Positions 22,574-31,703 of a stretch of 64,000 nt of DNA are shown here, one piece after another. The notes below the pieces were generated by a model, which was given only the letters and a program-made list of their open reading frames with translations, had not been told where the DNA came from and ran no database searches. Source of the DNA: JAOPZW01 sp963807305 (GTDB lineage: Bacteria > Actinomycetota > Thermoleophilia > Solirubrobacterales > Solirubrobacteraceae); contig CAWEBN010000011.1 in NCBI GenBank assembly GCA_963807305.1, positions 124,001 to 188,000 of the forward strand, read 5' to 3'. Both the position numbers and the translations under genes were made by a program. Within the stretch, counting starts at the first letter, position 1. Each line of letters starts with the position of its first letter.

Positions 22574-23665
22574 TCGTCGCGGTCGTCGGGGTGGGGCTCA
22601 TCGGCGGGTCGGTCGGACTGGCCGCCCGCTCCCGCCTGGGCGCGACGGTGCGCGGGTTCGACCCCCGCGCCGACGAGGCCGTCGCGCGCGGAGCGATCCA
22701 CAGCGCCCACCGCGACCTCGGCGACGCGCTGGACGGCGCCGACGCCGTCTTCGTCGCCGTGCCGGTCGACGTGCTGGCCGACACGGTGGCCACCGTCCTC
22801 GAGCAGGCGCCGCGCAGCGCCGTCGTGACCGACGTCGGCTCGACCAAGCGCACGGTCCTCGACGCGGCGGGCGACCCGCGCTTCGTCGGCGGCCATCCGC
22901 TGGCGGGCTCGGAGGCGGCCGGCGTGGAGCACGCGCGCGAGGACCTGTTCGACGGCGCCACCTGGTACCTGACCCCGACCGCGACGACCCAGGGCACCCT
23001 GCTCGAGCGCCTGCACCGGCTCATCACCGGCCTCGGCGCGCGCCCCGCCGTGATCGATGCCGACGTCCACGACCGGGTGATGGCGGCCGTCAGCCACCTT
23101 CCCCACGTCGTCGCCAACGTCCTCGTCAGCCGGGCGCTCGACGCGCTCGGTGGCGAGCGCCCGCCCGCCACGGGCCCGAGCTTCCGCGACGCAACGCGCG
23201 TCGCCGGCGCCAATCCCGAGCTGTGGGGCGGCATCTACGCGGCCAATCGCGACGCGCTCGTGGACGCCCTCGACGGCGCCATCGCCGAGCTCGAGACGGT
23301 CCGCGCGCAGCTGCGCGCGGGCGCCGACCTGACGAGCTGGCAGGACCAGCGCCGCGACCCGGCGCCGCACGCTGGTCGAGGCCGGGCTGGGGCCGGGGGC
23401 CACCAGCGAGCTGCGCGTCGCGGTGCCCAACCGCCCGGGGGTCATCGCCGACATCACGCTCACGCTCGGCCGCGCGGGCATCAACATCTCCGACATGGCC
23501 CTCAGCCCGTCGCCCGACAACAGCCAGGGCGAGATCGCCCTCTGGGTCCCCGACGCCCGCGCCGACGAGGCGGCGGAGCTCGTGGCCGGGCTGGGCTTCG
23601 CGGTGATCGCTCCCTCGCCCGCAGCCGAGCTGGGCACGAAGCGGCCAGGAGGGGGGACCCCGTGA
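22570..23665 (+). CDS. tyrA: prephenate dehydrogenase with C-terminal ACT domain (frameshifted)
   Basis: Residues 1-260 read as a prephenate/arogenate dehydrogenase: NAD motif VVGVGLIGGSVGLA, then DVGSTKRTV, GGHPLAGSEAAGVEHA and FRDATRVAGANPELWGGIY. The C-terminal ACT domain (VPNRPGVIADITLTLGRAGI, NISDMALSPSPDNSQGE) lies in the next frame. Its upstream frame is closed by a TGA near 23330 and offers no good start, so it is the tail of tyrA rather than a separate gene. Removing one G at about 23361 restores a single 364-residue protein. The TTG start overlaps the aroF stop as TTGA. Confidence 0.85.
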
Positions 23666-24967
23666 GCCTGACGCTCGTCCGCGTCGATCCCGCCGACGGG
23701 CTGCGCGGCGACCTGCGCCCGCCGACGGACAAGTCGATCTCCCACCGCGCGGCGATCCTCGGCGCGATGGCGGCCGAGCCCGTGCGCATCCGCGGCTACC
23801 TCGACGCAGCCGACACCAACTCCACGCTGCAGGCCGTCCAGCGCCTCGGCGCCCTGGTGCAGGTCGGCGCCGACGAGGTCCTCGTGCGCGGCACCGGGCT
23901 GCGCGACGCCGCCGTGCCCGACGGGGCCGATCGACGTCGGCAACGCCGGCACCCTCATGCGCCTGCTGCCCGGCTGGCTGGCCGCCCAGGAGGGCCGCGC
24001 CTACACTCTCGACGGCGACGCCTCGATCCGCCGCCGGCCGGTCGACCGCATCGCCGAGCCGCTGCGCCTGATGGGCGCGGGAGTCGACGCCACCGACGGG
24101 CGGCTGCCGCCGTTCACCATCACGGGCACGCAGCTGCGCTCGATCCACTACGAGCTGCCGGTGGCCAGCGCCCAGGTGAAGTCGTGCGTGCTGCTCGCCG
24201 GCCTGGCCGCCGACGGTGCCACGACGGTCTCCGAGCCGGCCGCCAGCCGCGACCACACCGAGCGCATGCTGACCGCCGCCGGGGTCACCGTGCACCGCAA
24301 CGGTCGCCACGTCACCGTCGCGGGCACCGACGAGCTCACGCTCGACGAGCTGGTGGTGCCGGGCGACCCGTCGAGCGCGGCCTTCGCCATCGCCGCCGGC
24401 GTGCTCGTGCCGGGCTCGCGGCTCGTCCTGCGCGGCGTGGGCGTGAACTGGACGCGCAGCGGCTTCGTGCGCATCGCCCAGCGCATGGGGGCGATCGTCA
24501 TCGGCGACCTGGAGGACGAGCCCGGCGACGAGGTGGCCGCCTCCGAGCCGATCTCCGAGCTCGACGTGACGGCCGGCCCGCTCGTCGGCACGGTGGTCGA
24601 GCCCGAGGAGGTGCCACTGGCCATCGACGAGCTGCCGCTCGTCGCCCTGCTGGGCTGCTTCGCGGAGGGCGAGACCATCGTCCGCGGCGCGCAGGAGCTG
24701 CGCCTGAAGGAGACCGATCGGATCGCCACCGTGGTCGACGGGCTCCGGGGGCTCGGCGCCACCATCGAGGCCACCGAGGACGGCTTCGCGGTCACCGGTG
24801 GCGGCGGCCTGCGCGGCGGGCGGATCAGCTCGCACGGCGACCATCGCCTGGCGATGCTCGGCGCCGTCGCCGGCCTGGCCTCGCGCGAGGGCGTCGAGGT
24901 GGAGGGCATGGAGGCCGCCGACGTCTCCTACCCGGGCTTCATGGCCGACATGGCTAGGCTGATGTAG
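23662..24967 (+). CDS. aroA: 3-phosphoshikimate 1-carboxyvinyltransferase (EPSP synthase), frameshifted
   Basis: The N-terminal part (SLTLVRVDPADGLRGDLRPP, TDKSISHRAAILGAMA) is in one frame up to AAVPDG. The rest (NAGTLMRLLPGWLAAQEG, ASAQVKSCVLLAGLAADG, RLKETDRIATVVDGLRGLGA, HGDHRLAMLGAVAG) is in the next frame. Deleting one G from GGGG at 23923-23926 gives the continuous family sequence DGPIDVGNAGTLMRL and a protein of about 434 residues. The enzyme adds enolpyruvate from PEP to shikimate 3-phosphate. The GTG start overlaps the tyrA stop as GTGA. Confidence 0.87.
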
Positions 24968-24975
24968 AGCACCCG

Positions 24976-26991
24976 ATGTCGGATTCCTCGCCCAGCCCCT
25001 CGTCCTCGTCGCCGGCGCCCGAGCGCGAGCAGCCGCACGATGGCAAGGTGCCGTCGTGGCGCGTCGAGCCGGCGCCGGACGGGCGCGGGGCCCCGCCCCC
25101 GCAACGCCCGCCGTTGATGCCGCGCAACCGCCGGGGCACCTTCATCGGCGTTCTCGTCGCGCTGCTCGCGGTCAACTTCATCCTGGCGCTCGCCACCGGC
25201 GGCCCCGCGAACCGCACGCGCATCCCGTACGAGCCGTTCTTCCTCGACCAGGTCCGCGCCGGCAACGTGCAGGAGATCTCCTCGACGGACCAGACGATCG
25301 AGGGCACGCTGAAGAAGAAGGCGACCTACACGCCGCCGGGCGGCAAGCCCGAGACGGTCGAGAAGTTCAAGACCCAGGTGCCGGCCTTCGTCGACACCGC
25401 GGACCTCACGAAGCTGCTCGACGAGCAGAACGTGGTGGTCAACGCCAAGGCGCCCGACAGCGGCCGCTCCGCGTTCTGGACGCTGATCCTCGGCTTCGGC
25501 CCGACCATCCTGCTCGTCGGCCTCTTCGTCTACTTCGCGCGGCGGGCGTCCGCGGGCGGGGCCTTGGGCGGGTTCGGGCGCTCGCAGGCGCGCCGCGTCA
25601 GCCCCGACACGCAGGCGCGGGTGACCTTCGACGACGTCGCCGGCATCGACGAGGCCGAGAGCGAGCTCGTCGAGATCGTCGACTTCCTCAAGAACCCCAA
25701 GCGCTACGAGCGGCTGGGCGCCCGCATCCCGCGCGGCGTGCTGCTCTACGGGCCGCCCGGCACCGGCAAGACGCTGCTCGCGCGCGCGGTGGCCGGCGAG
25801 GCCCACGCCGCCTTCTTCTCCCTCTCGGCCTCGGAGTTCGTCGAGGCGATCGTCGGGGTCGGCGCGTCGCGCGTGCGCGACCTGTTCAAGCAGGCCAAGG
25901 AGGCGGCGCCGTCGATCATCTTCATCGACGAGCTCGACGCCATCGGGCGCTCGCGCTCGGGCAGCGGCGGGTTCAGCGGCGGCCACGACGAGCGCGAGCA
26001 GACGCTCAACCAGATCCTCACCGAGATGGACGGCTTCGAGGCCGGCACCAACGTCATCGTCCTCGGCGCCACCAACCGACAGGAGATCCTCGACCCGGCG
26101 CTGCTACGGCCCGGGCGCTTCGACCGGCGCATCGCCGTGCAGCCGCCGGACCGCAACGGGCGCGCGGAGATCCTGCGCATCCACACGCGCTCGGTGCCGC
26201 TCGACGACTCGGTGGACGTCGACGCCATCGCGGCCTCGACGCCGGGCATGACCGGCGCCGACCTCGCGCTGCTGGTCAACGAGGCCGCGCTCTTCGCGGC
26301 GCGCCGCGACCACGAGCGCGTCGAGCTGTCGGACTTCACGGACGCGATCGAGAAGATCATCCTCGGCACCGCCCGCGCAGTGCTGATGAGCGACGCCGAC
26401 CGCGAGCGCACCGCCTACCACGAGTCGGGCCACGCGCTGGTCGGCATGCTCACCGAGGGCGCCGACCCGGTGCGCAAGATCTCGATCATCCCGCGCGGCC
26501 AGGCCCTCGGGGTCACGCTGTCGACGCCCGAGGCCGACCGCTACGGCTACGAGCGCGACGACCTGATCGGCAAGATCAAGGTCGCCCTCGGCGGCCGCGC
26601 CGCCGAGAGGGTGATCTACAACGAGCTGACCACCGGCGCGGAGTCCGACATCCAGCAGATCACCCAGATCGCCCGCGGCATGGTCGGGCGCTGGGGGATG
26701 AGCGACGTCATCGGCCCCATCGCGGTGGCCGATGGGCGGTCGGACGGCATGCTGCTGCCCGGCCAGTCGTCGACCTCGGAGGCCACCCAGCGCATGGTCG
26801 ACGAGGAGGTGCGCCGGATCGTCGAAGAGGCCGAGCAGGACACGATCCTGCTCATCGAGCGCGAGCGCCCGCGGCTGGAGGCGCTGACCCGCGCGCTGCT
26901 GGCCAAGGAGACGCTCGACCAGGCCGAGGCCTACGAGATCGCGGGCGTGCCGCTCCCCGAGTCGGTGGACGGAGCGCCCGCCCCGGCGTAG
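24976..26991 (+). CDS. ftsH: ATP-dependent membrane zinc protease FtsH
   Basis: A 671-residue AAA+ protease. An unusual Ser/Pro-rich N-terminal tail of about 50 residues precedes TM1 (GTFIGVLVALLAVNFILALA). The periplasmic loop contains the PYEPFFLDQVRAGNVQEI region, and TM2 is LILGFGPTILLVGLFVYF. The AAA domain has Walker A GPPGTGKT, Walker B IIFIDELDAIG and SRH ATNRQEILDPALLRPGRFDR. The zinc site is HESGH with a downstream acidic helix (TTGAESDIQQ). It degrades membrane and regulatory proteins. It starts 8 bases after aroA and so sits inside the aroA-cmk-der run. Confidence 0.95.
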   Translation: MSDSSPSPSSSSPAPEREQPHDGKVPSWRVEPAPDGRGAPPPQRPPLMPRNRRGTFIGVLVALLAVNFILALATGGPANRTRIPYEPFFLDQVRAGNVQEISSTDQTIEGTLKKKATYTPPGGKPETVEKFKTQVPAFVDTADLTKLLDEQNVVVNAKAPDSGRSAFWTLILGFGPTILLVGLFVYFARRASAGGALGGFGRSQARRVSPDTQARVTFDDVAGIDEAESELVEIVDFLKNPKRYERLGARIPRGVLLYGPPGTGKTLLARAVAGEAHAAFFSLSASEFVEAIVGVGASRVRDLFKQAKEAAPSIIFIDELDAIGRSRSGSGGFSGGHDEREQTLNQILTEMDGFEAGTNVIVLGATNRQEILDPALLRPGRFDRRIAVQPPDRNGRAEILRIHTRSVPLDDSVDVDAIAASTPGMTGADLALLVNEAALFAARRDHERVELSDFTDAIEKIILGTARAVLMSDADRERTAYHESGHALVGMLTEGADPVRKISIIPRGQALGVTLSTPEADRYGYERDDLIGKIKVALGGRAAERVIYNELTTGAESDIQQITQIARGMVGRWGMSDVIGPIAVADGRSDGMLLPGQSSTSEATQRMVDEEVRRIVEEAEQDTILLIERERPRLEALTRALLAKETLDQAEAYEIAGVPLPESVDGAPAPA

Positions 26992-27108
26992 ACCTCGTCG
27001 CCCAGCAGCGGGTGCAGGTTCTCGTCGCGGCGCAGCCCCGGCGACGACGACGAGCAGCAGGCAGAAGACGACGGGCACGAGCTCGCGCAGGGGCAGCAGC
27101 AGGTTCAC
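26931..27108 (-). other. possible small membrane protein, only if one base is removed
   Basis: On the minus strand a GTG at 27108 opens a hydrophobic frame, VNLLLPLRELVPVVFCLLLV, that runs on for a long way through arginine-rich antisense sequence. If one base is dropped from the C-run at 27036-27039, the frame becomes LRRDENLHPLLGDEVYAGAG and ends at TAG 26931, a 58-residue single-pass protein overlapping the ftsH 3' end. I do not recognise it. It may be chance, but the repair is the same type as in tyrA, aroA and the sigma factor. Confidence 0.22.
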
Positions 27109-27130
27109 GTGTCCTATCGTGGCTGCCGCC

Positions 27131-27703
27131 ATGCTCGTCGCCATCGACGGTCCCGCGGGGGCCGGCAAGTCGACCGTCGCCCGCGCCGTCGCCCGGGCGC
27201 TCGGCTTCACCTACCTCGATTCCGGGGCGCTCTACCGCGCCGTGGCGCTGTCGGGCGCGAGTGATCCGAGCGGCCTGGACATCCGCTTCGACGGCGACCG
27301 GGTGCTGCTCGACGGCGAGGACGTCAGCGACGCGATCCGCACGCCCGAGATCTCCCAGGAGGCGTCGCGGCGAGCGGCCGAGCCATCGGTGCGTGCGGCC
27401 CTGCTCGACCTGCAGCGCTCGCTCATCGCGAGCGGCGACTGGGTCGCCGAAGGGCGCGACATCGGCACGGTGGTGGCGCCCGACGCCGAGGTCAAGGTGT
27501 GGCTGACGGCCGACGAGCGCGAGCGCGCCCGGCGCCGCGGCCTGCCGGTCGACGAGGTCCGCGAGCGCGACGAGCGCGACGCCGGCCGCGAGCACTCGCC
27601 GATGGTCGCGGCGCCCGATGCCATCGAGGTCGACACGACGGGCCTGAGCATCGACGAGGTCGTGGAGCGCATCGTCGACCTGGTGGGGGCGGGCACGCGA
27701 TGA
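27131..27703 (+). CDS. cmk: cytidylate kinase
   Basis: A 190-residue P-loop kinase phosphorylating CMP and dCMP. The start MLVAIDGPAGAGKSTVARAV contains Walker A, followed by YLDSGALYRAVAL (substrate site), EGRDIGTVVAPDAEVKVWLT and RDERDAGREHSPMV. It is about 30 residues shorter than typical Cmk, mostly in the CMP-binding insertion, but all core motifs are present. ATG 27131 is chosen over GTG 27119, which adds four residues. Its stop overlaps the der start (ATGA). Confidence 0.93.
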   Translation: MLVAIDGPAGAGKSTVARAVARALGFTYLDSGALYRAVALSGASDPSGLDIRFDGDRVLLDGEDVSDAIRTPEISQEASRRAAEPSVRAALLDLQRSLIASGDWVAEGRDIGTVVAPDAEVKVWLTADERERARRRGLPVDEVRERDERDAGREHSPMVAAPDAIEVDTTGLSIDEVVERIVDLVGAGTR

Positions 27704-29019
27704 AGGTCGCGGTCGTCGGCTATCCCAACGTCGGCAAGTCCTCGCTCGTCAACCGCCTGACCGGCTCGCGCTCGGCAGTGGTCCACGAGCGCGCGGGCAT
27801 CACCCGCGACCGCAACGAGGTCGCGTGCGAGTGGAACGGCCGGCGCTTCGACCTCATCGACACCGGCGGCATGGACTTCCTCGACGTGGACCCGATCGCC
27901 GGCTCGATCCGCGAGCAGGCGCAGGCCGCGCTCAACGACGCCGTGGCCGCGATCCTCGTCGTCGACGCGCGCGCCGGGCGCCGTCCGGGCGACGAGGAGC
28001 TCGCCGACCTCCTGCGCCGTTGGAAGCGCCCCGTGATCCTCGCGGCCAACAAGGTCGACTCGGTGGGCGACATGGCCCTGGCCGCGGACTTCCACACGCT
28101 CGGGCTGGGCGACCCGCTGGCGGTCTCGGCCACGCAGGGGCTCAACGTCGGCGACCTCCTGGATCGCGTCACCGCGGCGCTGCCCGACGAGGGCGACCTG
28201 CCCGAGGAGGAGGACGACGCCGTCCGCCTGGCCATCGTCGGGCGCCCCAACGTCGGCAAGTCGACCCTCGTCAACCGCCTGCTCGGCGACGAGCGCGTGA
28301 TCGTCTCCGACGTCGCGGGCACCACCCGCGATGCGATCGACCTGCCGCTCGAGGTCGACGGGCACAAGCTCGTGCTCGTCGACACCGCCGGCCTGCGCCG
28401 CCAGGCCAAGGTCTCGGACTCGGTCGAGTACTACACGACGCTGCGCTCGCAGCGCGCCGTCGAGCGCGCCGACGTGGTGCTCGTCGTCTGCGACGCCCAC
28501 GACGGCGTCACGAGCCAGGACCTGCGCATCGCCGAGCTCGGCATGAAGGAGGGCTGCGCCACCGCGCTCGTGCTCAACAAGTGGGACGTGGCCGCGATGG
28601 ACGAGGCCGACCTCGAGCACGAGCGCGCGCGGGTGGCCCAGAAGCTGCGCCTGCGCCCGAAGGTCCTCACCGCCAGCGCCAAGACGGGGCGCAACGTCCA
28701 GCGCGTCCTCAACGAGGCGATCATCCTCGGCGAGCGGATGCACAACCGCATCCCCACGCCGCAGCTCAACCGCTTCCTGGCCGAGGTCACCCAGGCGCGA
28801 CAGCCGCCGGCCAAGCAGGGTCACCGGCTCAAGCTGCTCTACATGGCGCAGTTCGAGACCGCCCCGCCACGCTTCTCGATCCAGGTCAACTCGCGCAACC
28901 GCGTCACCCGCGACTACGCGTACTTCATCGAGAACCGCCTGCGCGCGCGCTACGGAATGGACGGCGTGCCGCTGATCATCGACTTCAACGAGCGCAAGCC
29001 CCGCCGGGGCGAGCGCTGA
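27700..29019 (+). CDS. der: ribosome biogenesis GTPase Der (EngA)
   Basis: A 439-residue protein with two tandem GTPase domains and a C-terminal KH-like domain. Domain 1 has G1 GYPNVGKSSLVNRLTG and DTGG; domain 2 has G1 GRPNVGKSTLVNRLLG, G3 DTAGLRRQ and G4 NKWD. The end YFIENRLRARYGMDGVPLI is the conserved KH-like tail. It acts in 50S subunit maturation. The cmk-der pair is a common arrangement in actinobacteria. Confidence 0.96.
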   Translation: MKVAVVGYPNVGKSSLVNRLTGSRSAVVHERAGITRDRNEVACEWNGRRFDLIDTGGMDFLDVDPIAGSIREQAQAALNDAVAAILVVDARAGRRPGDEELADLLRRWKRPVILAANKVDSVGDMALAADFHTLGLGDPLAVSATQGLNVGDLLDRVTAALPDEGDLPEEEDDAVRLAIVGRPNVGKSTLVNRLLGDERVIVSDVAGTTRDAIDLPLEVDGHKLVLVDTAGLRRQAKVSDSVEYYTTLRSQRAVERADVVLVVCDAHDGVTSQDLRIAELGMKEGCATALVLNKWDVAAMDEADLEHERARVAQKLRLRPKVLTASAKTGRNVQRVLNEAIILGERMHNRIPTPQLNRFLAEVTQARQPPAKQGHRLKLLYMAQFETAPPRFSIQVNSRNRVTRDYAYFIENRLRARYGMDGVPLIIDFNERKPRRGER

Positions 29020-29048
29020 GCAATCCACCCGCTACCCTTCGCGCACTC

Positions 29049-30281
29049 ATGAACCAGCTTTCCGACAACGAGTACCTGTTCACGTCCGAGTCGGTCACCG
29101 AGGGCCACCCGGACAAGGTCGCCGACCAGATCTCCGACGGCGTCCTCGACGCGGTCCTGCGCGAGGATCCCTATGGGCGTGTCGCCTGCGAGACCCTGGT
29201 GAACACCGGGCTCGTGGTGGTGTCGGGTGAGATCTCGACGACGACCTATGTCGACATCCAGGACGTGGTGCGTTCGACGATCCGCAAGATCGGCTACGTC
29301 GACGCCGACCTGGGCTTCAGTGCCGACTCGTGCGCGGTCATCAACGCGATCGACAAGCAGTCGCCGGACATCGCGCAGGGGGTCGACCAGGCCTACGAGG
29401 CGCGCACCGATGCCTCCGACGACGATGCGCTGGATCTCGCGGGCGCGGGCGATCAGGGGATGATGTTCGGCTACGCCTCGAACGAGACGCCGGAGCTGAT
29501 GCCGCTGCCGATCGCGCTGGCCCACAAGCTGGCCAAGCGGCTGGCCGACGTGCGCAAGGCCGAGGTCGTGCCCTACCTGCGCCCCGACGGCAAGACCCAG
29601 GTCACCGTCCGCTACCTGGACGGCAAGCCGGTCGAGATCGAGAAGGTCCTCATCTCCACCCAGCACCGCGACGGGGCCGAGGCACTGCTGCCCGACGACC
29701 TCTGGGAGCACGTCGTCGAGCCGATCCTGCCCGCGGACCTCTACGACAAGGGCAAGCTGCGCAAGAACCTGCTCGTCAACCCGACCGGCCGGTTCGTCAT
29801 CGGCGGCCCGGTGGGCGACGCCGGGCTGACCGGGCGCAAGATCATCGTCGACACCTACGGCGGCATGGCCCGCCACGGCGGTGGCGCCTTCAGCGGCAAG
29901 GACCCCTCCAAGGTCGACCGCTCCGCGGCCTATGCCGCCCGTCACGTGGCCAAGAACGTCGTCGCCGCCGGCCTCGCCGAGCGCGCCGAGGTCCAGGTCG
30001 CCTACGCCATCGGCGTCGCGCACCCGGTGTCGGTCATGGTCGAGACGTTCGGGACCGAGAAGATCGGGCGCGGCCAGATCCAGCAGCTCATCGACGAGCA
30101 CTTCGACCTGCGCCCCGGCGCCTTCCGCGAGGCGCTGAACCTGCACCGGCCGATCTACCAGAAGACCGCCGCCTACGGGCACTTCGGGCGCGAGGACCAC
30201 GACTTCACGTGGGAGCGCACCGACAAGGCACAGGCGCTGCGCGACGCGGCCGGCCTGGGCGCCGCCGGCGCCACCGTCTGA
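29049..30281 (+). CDS. metK: S-adenosylmethionine synthetase
   Basis: A 410-residue enzyme making S-adenosylmethionine from methionine and ATP. Visible motifs are FTSESVTEGHPDKVADQISD (ATP and metal site), GAGDQGMMFGYA, NPTGRFVIGGPVGDAGLTGR and GGGAFSGKDPSKVDRS. The length is normal. Only 29 bases separate it from der, so there is no room for an upstream SAM riboswitch and it is probably read from the der transcript. Confidence 0.97.
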   Translation: MNQLSDNEYLFTSESVTEGHPDKVADQISDGVLDAVLREDPYGRVACETLVNTGLVVVSGEISTTTYVDIQDVVRSTIRKIGYVDADLGFSADSCAVINAIDKQSPDIAQGVDQAYEARTDASDDDALDLAGAGDQGMMFGYASNETPELMPLPIALAHKLAKRLADVRKAEVVPYLRPDGKTQVTVRYLDGKPVEIEKVLISTQHRDGAEALLPDDLWEHVVEPILPADLYDKGKLRKNLLVNPTGRFVIGGPVGDAGLTGRKIIVDTYGGMARHGGGAFSGKDPSKVDRSAAYAARHVAKNVVAAGLAERAEVQVAYAIGVAHPVSVMVETFGTEKIGRGQIQQLIDEHFDLRPGAFREALNLHRPIYQKTAAYGHFGREDHDFTWERTDKAQALRDAAGLGAAGATV

Positions 30282-30314
30282 CAGGCGGGCGGCTTGCGAA
30301 CATAGACGGTCGGC

Positions 30315-31475
30315 ATGACCGAGCTGGCCGACCGCCTCGAGGAAACCGCGACCGACGTCGAGCAGGCGGTCACCCCGCTCGAGCTCTTCTTCGACCTCGT
30401 CTTCGTCTTTGCGATCACGCAGGTCACGGGCTTCGTCTCGGCGGACCCGACGTGGACGCGGCTCGTCGAGGGGCTGGCCATCCTCACCGCGCTGTGGTGG
30501 GCGTGGGAGTCCTACGTTTGGCTGGGCAACACCGCGGGCTCCGACGAGGGGACCGTCCGCGTCGTGCTGCTGTCGGCCATGGGCGCCATGCTCATCGCGT
30601 CGCTGGCCGTCCCGCACGCGTTCGGCGCCGACGGGGTCATCTTCGGCGTCGCCTACCTGGCGGTGCGCGTCCTGCATCTCGGGGCCTACGCGATCGTCTC
30701 CCGCGACGATCCGCAGTTGCGCCACGTCGTCGTGAGGATGGCGACCACCATGCTCCCGGCCTCGATGCTGATCGTCGTGGCGGGGGCTTTGGACGGCACC
30801 GCGCAGGCGCTCATGTGGGCGGCGGCGCTGGCGGTCGACTACGGCGGCCTCGTCGCGCGCGGCACCGAGGGCTGGCGCGTGGTGGCCGGCCACTTCTCCG
30901 AGCGCCACGGCCTCGTCATCATCATCGCCCTGGGCGAGTCGATCGTCGCGCTCGGCGTCGGCGCGGAGGGGCTCGGCCTCGACGCGGGCATCATCGCCGG
31001 CGCGCTGTTGGGCGTGGCGGTCGCCGCGGCCCTGTGGTGGGCGTACTTCGACTTCGTCGCGCTGGTGGCCGCGCGCGTCCTGCGCGAGGCCTCGCCCGCC
31101 GAGCAGGTGTGCATAGCGCGCGACTCCTACACCTACCTGCACCTGCCGATGGTGGCCGGGATCGTGCTCTTCGCCCTCGGGGTCAAGAAGACGCTGGGAC
31201 ACGTCGGCGACGACCTCGAGGCGGTGCCGGCCTTCGCGCTGTGCGGCGGGGTGGCGCTCTACCTGGTCGCGCTGAGCGCGCTCAAGCGCCGCAACATCGG
31301 CTCGTTCAACTACCCGCGGCTGGTGGCCGCGGCCCTGCTGGCGGTGCTGGCCGTGGTGGCCACGGCGGTGCCGGCGCTGCTGGCGCTGGCCTTCGTGGCC
31401 GTGATCGCGTGCGGGCTCATCACGTACGAGACCGTGCGCTACGCAGACACCCGTGACCGGGTGCGGCACGGGTAG
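30315..31475 (+). CDS. ltrA: low temperature requirement protein A family membrane protein
   Basis: A 386-residue polytopic protein with about ten hydrophobic segments. The family signature is near the start: VTPLELFFDLVFVFAITQVT, followed by ALWWAWESYVWLGNT and later HFSERHGLVIIIALGESIVA. The LtrA family was named from a Listeria cold-growth mutant; its biochemical role is not established. It stands alone after metK. Confidence 0.88.
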   Translation: MTELADRLEETATDVEQAVTPLELFFDLVFVFAITQVTGFVSADPTWTRLVEGLAILTALWWAWESYVWLGNTAGSDEGTVRVVLLSAMGAMLIASLAVPHAFGADGVIFGVAYLAVRVLHLGAYAIVSRDDPQLRHVVVRMATTMLPASMLIVVAGALDGTAQALMWAAALAVDYGGLVARGTEGWRVVAGHFSERHGLVIIIALGESIVALGVGAEGLGLDAGIIAGALLGVAVAAALWWAYFDFVALVAARVLREASPAEQVCIARDSYTYLHLPMVAGIVLFALGVKKTLGHVGDDLEAVPAFALCGGVALYLVALSALKRRNIGSFNYPRLVAAALLAVLAVVATAVPALLALAFVAVIACGLITYETVRYADTRDRVRHG

Positions 31476-31504
31476 TCGTCAATTGTGCGCTCGCGGCGCT
31501 CAGG

Positions 31505-31551
31505 GGGTGGGCTCCATTGAGGGTCATAGTGACTCCCAAGCGAGCCCACCC
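31505..31551. repeat. long hairpin in the gap after ltrA
   Basis: GGGTGGGCTC (31505-31514) pairs exactly with GAGCCCACCC (31542-31551). An inner imperfect stem (TTGAGGGTCA against TGACTCCCAA around a TAG loop) extends the fold toward the centre. It could terminate ltrA, but its size and nearness to the repeat arm at 31593-31677 suggest it belongs to the fold-back repeat family. Confidence 0.5.
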
Positions 31552-31592
31552 TTTGGCCGGCCGCGGACGGTGTTGCGGCCGGCGCGTGAACG

Positions 31593-31677
31593 GTGCCGGA
31601 ACTCCGCCCCGTCCCCGGGGACCCGACGCGGCGCCGGGACACCCTTCCCCTCGATGCTGCTGTCTGCGCCGCGCAGC
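31593..31677. repeat. partial fold-back repeat arm
   Basis: This arm resembles the ends of the element at 39699-39908. CCCTTCCCCTCGATGCTGCT matches both the left end (read in reverse) and the right end of that element. Flanking GGACCCGA and GCGCAGC also match. Only one arm is evident here, so the copy appears truncated or rearranged. Confidence 0.5.
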
Positions 31678-31703
31678 ACCGCAGGCGCTCGCGGACGACC
31701 AAC

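Noticed and set aside
22650..22680. tRNA-like GGTTCGA arm
   Set aside because: It lies inside the tyrA coding sequence, and no acceptor or anticodon stems surround it.
23423..23665. Separate stand-alone ACT-domain gene after tyrA
   Set aside because: The only start candidate is a GTG inside the conserved VPNRPG strand, and the sequence just upstream continues a normal tyrA C-terminus once one G is removed.
29020..29048. SAM riboswitch before metK
   Set aside because: The 29-base gap is too short for any known SAM riboswitch.
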